A DNA stretch of 29,147 nt from Porticoccaceae bacterium (GTDB taxonomy: Bacteria > Pseudomonadota > Gammaproteobacteria > Pseudomonadales > Porticoccaceae). Below, piece by piece: positions 15,942-23,704 of the stretch. The position numbers and the translations under genes were made by a program. The notes under the pieces are model-generated. The model did no database searches and had not been told where the DNA came from. It was given only the letters and a program-made list of their open reading frames with translations. The stretch spans positions 1 through 29,147 of the forward strand of contig JAFMBU010000006.1 of NCBI GenBank assembly GCA_017858295.1, given 5' to 3'. Position 1 is the first letter of the stretch. Every line of letters starts with the position of its first letter.

Positions 15942-17516
15942 ATGAGCGACCTGAAAAAAGTTTCACGCGCCTTAATCAGCGTTTCTGACAAAACCGGCAT
16001 TGTCGACTTTGCCCGTGCACTCACCGCACAGGGTGTTGAAATACTCTCCACTGGAGGCACCTTTCGCCTGCTCAGAGAAAATGACATTGCAGCGACTGAA
16101 GTATCGGATTACACCGGGTTCCCCGAGATGATGGATGGTCGCGTCAAGACTCTACACCCAAAAGTCCACGGCGGCATTCTCGGACGCCGCGGTACAGACG
16201 ATGAAGTGATGGTAGAGCACGGCATCAAGCCCATCGATATGGTTGTGGTCAATCTCTATCCCTTCGCCGCAACCGTTGCTGACCCCAACTGCAGCTTGCC
16301 CACCGCGATTGAGAATATTGATATCGGCGGCCCAACCATGGTTCGTTCAGCAGCCAAGAATCACAAAGATGTGGCCATAGTGGTTAACGCCGGTGACTAT
16401 CAGGCGGTAGTCGACGAGATGTCTGCCAATGACGGCCAGCTGGATTACGGCACACGCTATCAGCTGATGGTTAAGGCCTTTGAGCACACAGCAGCTTACG
16501 ACGGTATGATTGCCAACTACTTTGGCGCTCGCGATATCGACAACCAGGCGCGCAATTTCTCCGACACCTTTAACGTCCAGTATTACAAAACCCAAGAGAT
16601 GCGCTACGGTGAAAACCCTCATCAGAAAGCAGCCTTCTATGTTGAGGCTAATCCCACTGAAGCCAGTGTCGCCACTGCCAAACAGTTGCAGGGTAAAGAA
16701 TTATCCTTTAACAATATTGCCGATACAGACGCTGCCTTGGAGTGCGTTAAGCAATTTGATCAGCCCGCCTGCGTCATTGTTAAGCACGCTAATCCCTGCG
16801 GTGTTGCCGTGGCTACAGATATTAATCTGGCTTACCATCTGGCTTTTGCCACGGATCCAGAATCCTCTTTCGGGGGCATTATTGCCTTTAACCGTGAGCT
16901 CGATGCGGCTACTGCTGCAGATATCTGCGAGAAGCAATTTGTTGAAGTGATTATTGCGCCTTCGGTATCTGCCGAAGCAGTTGCCGTGATCACCGCGAAA
17001 AAGAACGTACGTCTGCTGGAGTGCGGAACCTGGGGTGCTGAGCGACCACAGGACTTTGACTACAAGCGTGTTAATGGCGGCTTGTTAATTCAGGATCGCG
17101 ATAATGGCATGGTTGCAGAGAAAGATCTGAAAGTGGTCAGCGACCGAGTGCCCAGCGAAGACGAAATGAACGATATGATGTTTGCCTGGAAGGTCGCCAA
17201 GATGGTTAAATCCAATGCAATTATCTACGCCAAGAACAACCGTACCATTGGTGTTGGCGCTGGTCAGATGAGCCGTATTAATTCGGCGCGTATTGCTGGC
17301 ATTAAAGCCGAGCATGCGGGGCTTAAAGTAGTGGGAGCGGTAATGGCATCTGATGCCTTCTTCCCCTTCCGCGATGGTATTGATAATGCAGCAGCAGCCG
17401 GTATTAGCTGTGTGATTCAGCCAGGTGGTTCAATGCGCGATGATGAAGTAGTTGCCGCCGCCAATGAACATGGCATGGCGATGGTGTTCACTGGAATGCG
17501 TCACTTTAGGCACTAG
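15942..17516 (+). CDS. purH: bifunctional AICAR formyltransferase / IMP cyclohydrolase
   Basis: Last two steps of purine synthesis (AICAR to FAICAR to IMP). It has 524 residues (E. coli 529). The N-terminal IMP cyclohydrolase domain shows STGGT (36-40), DGRVKTLHPKVHGG (65-78) and NIDIGGPTMVRSAAKN (125-140). The C-terminal transformylase domain has the catalytic K281-H282 in KHANPCG and SFGGIIAFNRE. GAGGA lies a few bases before the ATG. It follows fis closely and ends in a strong terminator. purD, its usual neighbour, is separated by the photolyase gene. Confidence 0.97.
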   Translation: MSDLKKVSRALISVSDKTGIVDFARALTAQGVEILSTGGTFRLLRENDIAATEVSDYTGFPEMMDGRVKTLHPKVHGGILGRRGTDDEVMVEHGIKPIDMVVVNLYPFAATVADPNCSLPTAIENIDIGGPTMVRSAAKNHKDVAIVVNAGDYQAVVDEMSANDGQLDYGTRYQLMVKAFEHTAAYDGMIANYFGARDIDNQARNFSDTFNVQYYKTQEMRYGENPHQKAAFYVEANPTEASVATAKQLQGKELSFNNIADTDAALECVKQFDQPACVIVKHANPCGVAVATDINLAYHLAFATDPESSFGGIIAFNRELDAATAADICEKQFVEVIIAPSVSAEAVAVITAKKNVRLLECGTWGAERPQDFDYKRVNGGLLIQDRDNGMVAEKDLKVVSDRVPSEDEMNDMMFAWKVAKMVKSNAIIYAKNNRTIGVGAGQMSRINSARIAGIKAEHAGLKVVGAVMASDAFFPFRDGIDNAAAAGISCVIQPGGSMRDDEVVAAANEHGMAMVFTGMRHFRH

Positions 17517-17549
17517 CAAGCTGATCATTTTGTCTTCTGGCAGCGTTAG

Positions 17550-17606
17550 AAATGTACTCAGTGGGTCGCTTGTAATCATAAGCTTCCTCACTGGGTACAT
17601 TTTTTT
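17550..17606 (+). terminator. purH intrinsic terminator
   Basis: A 14-bp stem AAATGTACTCAGTG (17550-17563) and CACTGGGTACATTT (17589-17602), with one G-U type mismatch. An inner GCTT/AAGC (17568-17571, 17580-17583) closes the loop, and a seven-T run (17600-17606) follows. It may also work weakly for the convergent photolyase gene. Confidence 0.85.
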
Positions 17607-17669
17607 GCCCTAACAGAAAAACCATTCCTGTGCGTTATAGCGTCTAAGACAAAGACCGTTATTTAATCT

Positions 17670-19106
17670 CTAAAGCACATCATTCTTGGTCATTTTAAAG
17701 GCCGCCAGAGCTCGCTCTCGAGACTCTTTGATATCGATAATCGGCGCTGGATAGTCAGTGCCAATTTCCACTCCCGCCGCAGCCAAAATCTCCGCCGGTG
17801 CCAACCAGGGCGCATGGATATACTTGGCTGGCATCTCCGCCAGCTCGGGAACATGGCGGCGGATATAGTCACCCTGCTTATCAAACTTTTCACTCTGGGT
17901 GATCGGGTTAAAAATCCGGAAGAACGGCGCAGCATCAGCACCGCAACCGGCGATCCACTGCCAGCTTGCGCTATTAGCCGCCAGATCCGCATCCACCAGA
18001 CAGTCCCAAAACCAACGCTCGCCACTGTGCCAATGAATCAGCAAATTCTTCACCATAAATGAACCCACCACCATGCGCACACGATTGTGCATATAGCCGG
18101 TGTCATAGAGCTCACGCATACCAGCATCCACTAGGGGATAGCCGGTTTTACCTTTTTGCCAGGCCTTGAGCTCTGCGTCAGTGTTCTGCGCCCAAGGGAA
18201 AACATTAAAGCGCTGCTGCAAATTATCAGTGGGTAATTTGGGAAAGTGATAGAGCAGATAATAAGAGAACTCACGCCATCCCAGCTCGCTCAAAAAAGTA
18301 TCCAGGTTGCTTTCGTTGTCGATTAAGGCTGCCGCATCATTGGCTGCATACCAGGCGGTATTCACCGACATTTGACCGAAGTGAAAGTAAGGTGACAGGC
18401 GTGAGACATTTTTCTTATTGGGAAAATTACGGCCCTCGCGATAATCTTGGATGCCGTTAAAGACAAAATCATCCAGGCGATCTCTGGCGCCATCTTCACT
18501 AATATCCCAATCACCCTGAAGCTTTTTATCCCAGTCGATAGTCGGCAATAGGCATAGATCTTCAACTACCAAACTGTTATCGGCCTTAACCAAATTCATA
18601 TTTTTCGGCACAGGCAGCGGTTGTCGAGGCGCAACCTTTTGCAGGCAGCCTCTTCGGTAATAGGGGGTGAAAACCTTATATGGTGTGCCATCTTTTTTCA
18701 GCACCTGCCAGGGTTCCCAGAGTAGTGAACCATTAAAGCTCTGCACATCCAGTCCCGCCTCTTTCAGACTGGTCTTAATCTTGGCATCGCGCTCGATGCT
18801 GCGCGGTTCGTAGCAGCGATTCCAATAAACCGCCTTCGCAGACATTGCAGTACTTAGATCTGAGAGAATTGTCAGGGCATCGCCGGCATAAATATTCAGC
18901 CTGCCGCCGAGGCTTTTGTCTAGCGACTGCAACGCATGGTGCAACCACCAGCGACTGGCACCACCGAGCTTCCAATCCTGCTCGCTGCTCTCGTCAAAGA
19001 TAAACACCGGAATTACCGCGCCAGATTCACAGGCTGCAGCAAGTGCGGGATTGTCGGCAAGGCGAAGGTCTTGGCGGAACCAATAGATAATAGGCTGTGT
19101 GATAAT
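17670..19106 (-). CDS. phrB: deoxyribodipyrimidine photolyase (class I CPD), apparent non-AUG start
   Basis: Light-driven repair of cyclobutane pyrimidine dimers (FAD plus antenna cofactor). The C-terminal FAD domain is typical: MRELYDTGYMHNRVRM, DADLAANSASWQW, GADAAPFFRIFNP, SEKFDKQGDYI. The first standard start is a GTG at 19007, but it falls inside the antenna domain. The frame continues upstream and encodes the family N-terminus YWFRQDLRLADNPAL. Between that and the in-frame TAA before it there is no ATG, GTG, TTG or CTG, only ATT (19106-19104) and ATC (19103-19101). AAGGA sits 4 or 7 bases before these. With ATT the protein is 478 residues (E. coli 472). Possibilities are an AUU/AUC start or a lost ATG. 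It splits the usual purH-purD neighbourhood on the opposite strand. Confidence 0.85.
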   Translation of the reverse strand: MITQPIIYWFRQDLRLADNPALAAACESGAVIPVFIFDESSEQDWKLGGASRWWLHHALQSLDKSLGGRLNIYAGDALTILSDLSTAMSAKAVYWNRCYEPRSIERDAKIKTSLKEAGLDVQSFNGSLLWEPWQVLKKDGTPYKVFTPYYRRGCLQKVAPRQPLPVPKNMNLVKADNSLVVEDLCLLPTIDWDKKLQGDWDISEDGARDRLDDFVFNGIQDYREGRNFPNKKNVSRLSPYFHFGQMSVNTAWYAANDAAALIDNESNLDTFLSELGWREFSYYLLYHFPKLPTDNLQQRFNVFPWAQNTDAELKAWQKGKTGYPLVDAGMRELYDTGYMHNRVRMVVGSFMVKNLLIHWHSGERWFWDCLVDADLAANSASWQWIAGCGADAAPFFRIFNPITQSEKFDKQGDYIRRHVPELAEMPAKYIHAPWLAPAEILAAAGVEIGTDYPAPIIDIKESRERALAAFKMTKNDVL

Positions 19107-19208
19107 GAGATCCTTTTTTTAATATATTTACGGCGGCTAAGCCGTGAGTAGATCCTCTAGGGAGGAATAAACTCAGGCCCCTATTACAGCATATTTAGCG
19201 GTTTACTC

Positions 19209-19217
19209 TGCTACAAT
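19209..19217 (+). promoter_or_regulatory. extended -10 promoter element for purD
   Basis: TGCTACAAT: a TG, one base and a TACAAT hexamer, 35 bases before the purD ATG. No good -35 is present, consistent with an extended -10 promoter. No PurR-like operator could be identified with confidence. Confidence 0.45.
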
Positions 19218-19252
19218 CTGCGCCATTATTTTTTGACTTTGGATTTTGACAA

Positions 19253-20551
19253 ATGAATGTATTGGTTATTGGCTCAGGTGGTCGGGAACACGCTCTAGCA
19301 TGGAAAGCCGCTCAGAGCAGCGATGTGGAAACTGTGTTTGTCGCGCCGGGCAATGCCGGTAGCGCCAGAGAAGCCAAGGTGGAAAACATCGCCCTGGGTA
19401 TAGATGACTTTGCAGCACTGGCTGATTTCGCTGCCAACAACAATGTTGGCCTGACCATCGTCGGTCCTGAGCAGCCATTAGTAGACGGAATTGTCGACTT
19501 CTTTAATCAGCGTGAACTGCCAATATTCGGGCCTTCAAAAGGCGCCGCGCAACTTGAGGGATCCAAAGCCTTCACCAAAGATTTTTTGTTACGCCAAAAT
19601 ATTCCCACCGGCTATTACCAGAACTTTACCGATATGGATAAAGCCATGGCTTACCTGCAAAAGGTAGGCGCGCCAATTGTGATTAAAGCCGACGGTTTGG
19701 CCGCGGGTAAGGGTGTGATTGTCGCCATGACAATGGCCGAAGCTGAAGCTGCGGTGAAAGATATGCTAGCTGGAAATGCCTTTGGTGAAGCGGGACATAG
19801 GGTAGTTATTGAAGAATTTCTCGACGGTGAAGAGGCCAGCTTTATTGTTATGGTGGACGGTAAAAATGTTCTACCAATGGCCACTAGCCAAGATCACAAG
19901 CGTGCCAGTGATGGCGATACCGGCCCCAATACCGGCGGCATGGGAGCATACTCCCCGGCACCAGTGGTCGATGATGTAATTTATCAGCGGATTATGGACC
20001 AAGTGATTTATCCGACAGTTAAAGGTATGGCGGACGAAGGCAATGATTACACTGGCTTCCTTTACGCCGGACTGATGATTATGGCCGATGGCACACCCAA
20101 GGTGATCGAATATAACTGTCGCTTTGGTGATCCCGAGACCCAGCCGATCATGATGCGTTTAAAATCTGACTTAGTTAGCCACTGCCTCGCGGCACTGGAT
20201 GGCGCATTGGATTCAGAACAGGCTAGTTGGGATCCGCGCCCGGCAGTAGGCATTGTTCTTGCCGCTGGCGGCTATCCCAGTAGCTACGCAAAAGGCGATG
20301 TAATAACCGGTCTCGACAGTGAAAGCTCCAGTAATATTGAGAGTGCAAAAGTATTTCATGCCGGCACAGCTATCAAAGACGACCAAGTGGTGACCAACGG
20401 TGGCCGAGTACTCTGTGCTACAGCGCTCGGCAATACGGTTGCTGAGGCGCAGCAGGCTGCCTACCAACTGGCAGCCAGCGTAAATTTCAAGGACCTGTAC
20501 AAGCGTTCGGATATTGCTTGGCGCGCCATAGAGCGCGAGCAGCAGGGCTAA
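19253..20551 (+). CDS. purD: phosphoribosylamine-glycine ligase (GAR synthetase)
   Basis: Second step of purine synthesis (5-phosphoribosylamine + glycine + ATP to GAR). It has 432 residues (E. coli 429). The N-domain starts MNVLVIGSGGREHALAWK with GPEQPLVDGIVD (about 75-86). The ATP-grasp domain shows KADGLAAGKGV, DHKRASDGDTGPNTGGMGAYSP and EYNCRFGDPETQ. It has its own promoter because the photolyase gene separates it from purH. The ribosome site is poor (GGA about 9 bases before the ATG). The next gene begins 7 bases after the stop. Confidence 0.97.
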   Translation: MNVLVIGSGGREHALAWKAAQSSDVETVFVAPGNAGSAREAKVENIALGIDDFAALADFAANNNVGLTIVGPEQPLVDGIVDFFNQRELPIFGPSKGAAQLEGSKAFTKDFLLRQNIPTGYYQNFTDMDKAMAYLQKVGAPIVIKADGLAAGKGVIVAMTMAEAEAAVKDMLAGNAFGEAGHRVVIEEFLDGEEASFIVMVDGKNVLPMATSQDHKRASDGDTGPNTGGMGAYSPAPVVDDVIYQRIMDQVIYPTVKGMADEGNDYTGFLYAGLMIMADGTPKVIEYNCRFGDPETQPIMMRLKSDLVSHCLAALDGALDSEQASWDPRPAVGIVLAAGGYPSSYAKGDVITGLDSESSSNIESAKVFHAGTAIKDDQVVTNGGRVLCATALGNTVAEAQQAAYQLAASVNFKDLYKRSDIAWRAIEREQQG

Positions 20552-20558
20552 CCGCGCA

Positions 20559-21287
20559 ATGAGTCTGTGGCAGCAGTTTCTCAGTGTCGAGATTGAGTTT
20601 CACTCATTTGGAGCTCAACACCTCGGCGCCCTGGCAGTGTTTGCACTCTGCATGCTGGCAACCGTCTGGTGTATACGCAATTTTGATCAACGGCAAAATC
20701 TGCTTTTTAGTCGACGGATTTCGATCTTTTTAGTCGTCACCGTGGTGATTTTTAGCGCCATCAAAATTTACTTTAATCGCTTTAATCTGCTCATCGATCT
20801 GCCCATATCCCTGTGTAATCTTTTTGCTATATTGGCCCCGCTGCTATTTTGGCACCCCAATCAACGGCGTCTTGAAGTGATCTATTTTTTAGTCATGGCA
20901 GGCACATTACAGGCGATGCTGACACCAGACCTCTATGTGGGCTTTCCCAGCAATGAGTTCTTTAAGTATTGGATTGTTCATGGCGGTCTAGTGGTGCTGG
21001 TGATTCACAATATTTTTGCCTTCCAAATGTATCCACGTCTTAAAGGCATAGTGATTACCTTTGCCTGGGTGAATGTTTACTCCGCTGCCCTCTATGGACT
21101 TAATCTGCTGATGGATGCGAATTATTTTTATTTGGTGCACAAGCCAGGCAATGCATCGATTCTCGATCTGCTCGGACCCTGGCCGCTGTATATACTGGTG
21201 GCCGAACTGGTGGCCATGGTTTTCTTTGCGCTGTTTTATCTGCCATTTATGTTCGTCAACAAAACTGTCCAGCCGATCAAGGCGTAA
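20559..21287 (+). CDS. TIGR02206/YwaF-like integral membrane protein
   Basis: Protein of 242 residues with about six hydrophobic segments (near 21-40, 54-70, 80-97, 106-118, 140-155 and 205-235). The pattern LPISLCNLFAI ... GTLQAMLTPDL ... FFKYWIVHGGLV ... YFYLVHKPGNASILDLLGPWPLYIL is that of the TIGR02206 (YwaF) family as I recall it. No function is established. The gene follows purD by 7 bases and probably shares its transcript; the ribosome site is unclear. Confidence 0.8.
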   Translation: MSLWQQFLSVEIEFHSFGAQHLGALAVFALCMLATVWCIRNFDQRQNLLFSRRISIFLVVTVVIFSAIKIYFNRFNLLIDLPISLCNLFAILAPLLFWHPNQRRLEVIYFLVMAGTLQAMLTPDLYVGFPSNEFFKYWIVHGGLVVLVIHNIFAFQMYPRLKGIVITFAWVNVYSAALYGLNLLMDANYFYLVHKPGNASILDLLGPWPLYILVAELVAMVFFALFYLPFMFVNKTVQPIKA

Positions 21288-21381
21288 AAATAGACAAGCG
21301 CAGTTAAAGCCACTACAGTTCTGGTGATTTCATCGCTAATCTGGATGATACCAACACCTTTTTGAGATCTTGAGACCGATT

Positions 21382-22032
21382 ATGTCCCAGTCAAAACCAA
21401 CACTCTCTGTATTCGATCAGTTTATCGTTCAGGCCGATCAAGCGCTGCGTACCCTTGCTGGCAGCGCACCAACGCCACAGCGCAGCTCACCTGCCAAGGA
21501 TACAGCAGAGGGCGAGTTATCTGAGCAGGAGCGCAAACATGCGGCGGGTCTGATGCGTGTTAATCACGCTGGTGAAGTCTGCGCTCAAGCGCTCTATCAA
21601 GGTCAGGCGCTAACTGCGAAACTGCCCGAAGTGGGTCAGCAGATGGAAGAAGCGGCCGCTGAAGAGATTGATCATCTGGCCTGGTGTGAGGAGCGAATCA
21701 ACCAACTCGACGGCAGTACCAGCCGCTTAAATCCAGTCTGGTATGCCGCCTCATTTGGTATTGGTGCAGCTGCAGGATTAATCAGCGACAAGCTCAGTCT
21801 TGGATTTGTTGCCGCCACTGAAGAACAGGTGTGCAATCATCTGCAAGAGCATTTAGATCGGCTACCTGAAGATGACCACAAAAGCCGCGCGGTGATTGAG
21901 CAAATGTTGGTCGACGAGAAACATCATGCGGAGAGTGCTCTCGATGCTGGCGGCTATCCGTTTCCAAAGCCGGTGAAGAAACTGATGACCCTAGTTTCTG
22001 GTGCCATGACTGCCAGCAGTTATAGGTTTTAG
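21382..22032 (+). CDS. coq7: 5-demethoxyubiquinone hydroxylase Coq7 (di-iron)
   Basis: Oxygen-dependent hydroxylation of 2-polyprenyl-3-methyl-6-methoxy-1,4-benzoquinol in ubiquinone synthesis, a peripheral membrane di-iron enzyme that replaces the flavin enzyme UbiF of E. coli. The ATG at 21382 gives 216 residues; a TTG four codons earlier (21370) is less likely. Ferritin-like iron ligands are visible: E65 (NHAGE), E95-x-x-H98 (EEIDH), E147/E148 (TEEQV) and E179-x-x-H182 (DEKHH). It lies in the coq7...yhfA-crp-trpC order known from Pseudomonas, where speD occupies the position taken here by the lysR region. Confidence 0.95.
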   Translation: MSQSKPTLSVFDQFIVQADQALRTLAGSAPTPQRSSPAKDTAEGELSEQERKHAAGLMRVNHAGEVCAQALYQGQALTAKLPEVGQQMEEAAAEEIDHLAWCEERINQLDGSTSRLNPVWYAASFGIGAAAGLISDKLSLGFVAATEEQVCNHLQEHLDRLPEDDHKSRAVIEQMLVDEKHHAESALDAGGYPFPKPVKKLMTLVSGAMTASSYRF

Positions 22033-22068
22033 CTCCAGTAGGGCCAAACAGGCACCGTTAAAACAGCA

Positions 22069-22097
22069 CTTAATCAAATAGCCCTTAATCAAATAGC
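22069..22097. repeat. 15-bp tandem duplication covering the lysR stop codon
   Basis: CTTAATCAAATAGC occurs at 22069-22082 and again at 22084-22097, a period of 15. On the minus strand each copy encodes L-F-D-stop, and the first copy read is the real end of the LysR gene. Because 15 is a multiple of three, the second LFD-stop is in the same frame. A degraded third copy (GTGCTGTTTTAA) may follow. Confidence 0.85.
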
Positions 22098-23059
22098 ATT
22101 GACTGCGGTTCGTGGGGATTCTCCATATCGCGAGCCAGATCGACAATCTTCTCCGACAACCACTGATGAATAGGCGAACCCAGGGTGCGCTTGTGCTGTA
22201 GTAGCACCAGGGGAACAGTGCCCTCATGGGGAAGGTCATCTGGATAGGTTTTGGTAACAATCCGATAGAGCTCGCGCTCCATACCCGAACCAAACTTAGC
22301 TGACACCATTAAACAATCCGATGCGCAGATTGTTTCAATCGCGGTCATCAGCTGATTGGTCACCATGGCCTTGGAACGGCTGCGCCCCTGCTGTCGCAAT
22401 GCTCTATCAAAACGGGCATCAGTGCGCGCACTGACACGCTTGGCAATCAGTAGATAATACTGCACATAGGGATATTGAAGAATTTCATCCAAGGTCACTC
22501 GGCTCTTCTTGGCCAGAGGATGACCCTCACGCATCCAGATTGAGGGGCTAAAAATCGCTAAATGACGCGCCGTCACCTCAGTGGTGATATCCCTCTTTAT
22601 ATCAATGGCAAAATCTAACACACCAGCCGATAACTCCCCAGCTACAGAATCCGTCTCACTGGAGATCGAGAGAATCACGCCTGGAGCGTATTTATTTAAC
22701 AGTGCGGTCAGCTGAGATGCCAGAGAGATAGCAATAAACTCTGGAACGGCGATTGTGATCTCACCCACATAACTAGCCGGATCAAATTCCCCATCGGTGA
22801 CCATATCGAGAATGCCATCTAGGAGCATGGGCAACCTTAGCTGTAATTCCTGAGCCTTGGGCGTGGGAATCAAAATATTTCCAGTGCGGGTAAACAGTGG
22901 ATCATCCAGCTGCTGACGCAAACGCTGTAACACCCGACTCATGGCTGGCTGAGTAATAAACAACCGCTGTGCCGCGCGGGTAACGCTTTTCTCTTCCAGT
23001 AGAGCTTGAAGTGCAACCAGTAAATTAAGGTCTAAGCGAGACAGTTTTTGTAGATTCAT
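22085..23059 (-). CDS. LysR-type transcriptional regulator
   Basis: LTTR of 324 residues. An N-terminal winged helix-turn-helix (about 10-65: LDLNLLVALQALLEEKSVTRAAQRL, TQPAMSRVLQRL, LFTRTG) of the NodD/LeuO-like type is followed by a periplasmic-binding-protein-like effector domain (about 95-310). No inducer can be predicted. Upstream lies the divergent small-transcript region with a T-N11-A palindrome (ATGC-N7-GCAT) just before the promoter of the 40-residue ORF and a second copy 400 bp further. This regulator is the obvious candidate to bind both, by position and motif only. The SD is weak (GAGA about 8 bases from the ATG). The stop is duplicated in a tandem repeat. Confidence 0.93.
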   Translation of the reverse strand: MNLQKLSRLDLNLLVALQALLEEKSVTRAAQRLFITQPAMSRVLQRLRQQLDDPLFTRTGNILIPTPKAQELQLRLPMLLDGILDMVTDGEFDPASYVGEITIAVPEFIAISLASQLTALLNKYAPGVILSISSETDSVAGELSAGVLDFAIDIKRDITTEVTARHLAIFSPSIWMREGHPLAKKSRVTLDEILQYPYVQYYLLIAKRVSARTDARFDRALRQQGRSRSKAMVTNQLMTAIETICASDCLMVSAKFGSGMERELYRIVTKTYPDDLPHEGTVPLVLLQHKRTLGSPIHQWLSEKIVDLARDMENPHEPQSMLFD

Positions 23060-23070
23060 AGCTTATTCTC

Positions 23071-23142
23071 AAGGTCATTACAATTTGATATATAAATAAT
23101 GCTAACAATGCATTTGGATTATGACATAGGTCTGCGTATATT
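23071..23142 (+). promoter_or_regulatory. promoter unit 1 with LysR-type box (drives the 40-residue ORF)
   Basis: -35 TTGGAT (23114-23119), 17-base spacer, -10 TATATT (23137-23142), so transcription should begin near 23149. The 15-bp palindrome ATGC-TAACAAT-GCAT (23099-23113), a T-N11-A LysR-type box, lies directly upstream of the -35, centred near -43. The stretch 23071-23124 aligns without gaps to 23471-23524 (about 41 of 54 identical). A GGCACA/TGTGCC inverted repeat (23143-23148, 23159-23164) covers the start site. Confidence 0.7.
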
Positions 23143-23188
23143 GGCACACATAGGGCGATGTGCCCATAAACACCCACGGAGATAGACC

Positions 23189-23311
23189 ATGACACTCGTA
23201 TATATTCTAATCGGATTCACTGGATTAGCGGGTGCTGCAATTGCGAAAGATGACTTCGCGAACGTTAAAGCACCAAAACTCAAAGCTTCTAAGAAGACGC
23301 TGGCTCAATAA
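23189..23311 (+). CDS. small hydrophobic/basic 40-residue protein
   Basis: Not a protein I recognise. The ORF is ATG to TAA, 40 codons, with an excellent ribosome site (GGAGA, 23178-23182, spacing 6). It has its own promoter 47 bases upstream and a strong terminator 54 bases downstream, which supports real expression. Residues 1-19 are hydrophobic (TLVYILIGFTGLAGAAIA), like a single membrane helix or an uncleaved signal ending in a possible AxA site. Residues 20-40 are lysine-rich (KDDFANVKAPKLKASKKTL). It could be a small membrane protein, a secreted peptide or a toxin; function unknown. It is divergent from the LysR gene, which probably controls it. Confidence 0.7.
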   Translation: MTLVYILIGFTGLAGAAIAKDDFANVKAPKLKASKKTLAQ

Positions 23312-23364
23312 ACCAGCGGCTTCGTACCAAACCCCTCTTAATCCTTGCTATAGGATTCTTTTAT

Positions 23365-23392
23365 AGGGGCCCTTCTTGGGCCCCTTTTTTTT
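23365..23392 (+). terminator. terminator of the 40-residue ORF transcript
   Basis: The stem AGGGGCCC (23365-23372) pairs with GGGCCCCT (23378-23385) around a TTCTT loop, followed by an eight-T run (23385-23392). A textbook intrinsic terminator. A second hairpin AATCCT/AGGATT (about 23340-23357) lies just upstream in the same 3' UTR. Confidence 0.93.
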
Positions 23393-23470
23393 ATCTTGAA
23401 AAACCCCTTGCAGCAGATCTGACAATCTCGACAGAATTCACTTAAGCCCTAGCCCACCCGGCTAAAGATG

Positions 23471-23542
23471 CAGCTCATTACAAAATGGTATGACTATGAT
23501 GCAAACAATGCATTTGCAGTATGAGGCGCAGATTTCTATTAT
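23471..23542 (+). promoter_or_regulatory. promoter unit 2 with LysR-type box (paralogue of unit 1)
   Basis: -35 TTGCAG (23514-23519), 17-base spacer, -10 TATTAT (23537-23542), start near 23549. The palindrome ATGC-AAACAAT-GCAT (23499-23513) stands in the same place as in unit 1, and the two units are exactly 400 bp apart. Upstream TCAT-N11-ATGA (TCATTAC ... GTATGA, 23475-23493) could be a second half of an LTTR recognition site. Confidence 0.7.
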
Positions 23543-23548
23543 GAGGGC

Positions 23549-23672
23549 ATTGAAGTTGAACAGAGTTTTGCAGATTTGCTGAATAGCAGGTCTTACACCG
23601 TTTTACCCCTACCCCTTCCTTTGAGACTTTCTCAGGATTTTTTAGGAGCCTACCTTTAGGCTCCTTTTTTTT
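23549..23672 (+). ncRNA. candidate small RNA of about 120 nt between promoter unit 2 and a strong terminator
   Basis: Good sigma70 spacing upstream (TTGCAG-17-TATTAT) and an intrinsic terminator at the end frame a short transcript. No plausible protein: the small ATG frames (23521 and 23541) give 7 and 13 codons without ribosome sites. The RNA has a single-stranded, pyrimidine-rich stretch TTTTACCCCTACCCCTTCCT (23601-23620), complementary in type to Shine-Dalgarno sequences. This is followed by a small hairpin TGAGA-CTT-TCTCA (23622-23634) and the terminator. The arrangement resembles a trans-acting, Hfq-type sRNA; targets unknown. The 5' end is inferred. Confidence 0.5.
23644..23672 (+). terminator. 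terminator of the candidate small RNA
   Basis: The stem AGGAGCCTA (23644-23652) pairs perfectly with TAGGCTCCT (23657-23665) around a CCTT loop, followed by an eight-T run (23665-23672). It works in the plus direction only; on the minus strand A residues follow. Confidence 0.93.
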
Positions 23673-23704
23673 GTCTCGGATTTGGCTACTTTCAATAGAG
23701 AGCT

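Noticed and set aside
23540..23585. A 13-codon ORF within the candidate sRNA
   Set aside because: Its ATG overlaps the predicted -10 box and has no ribosome site.
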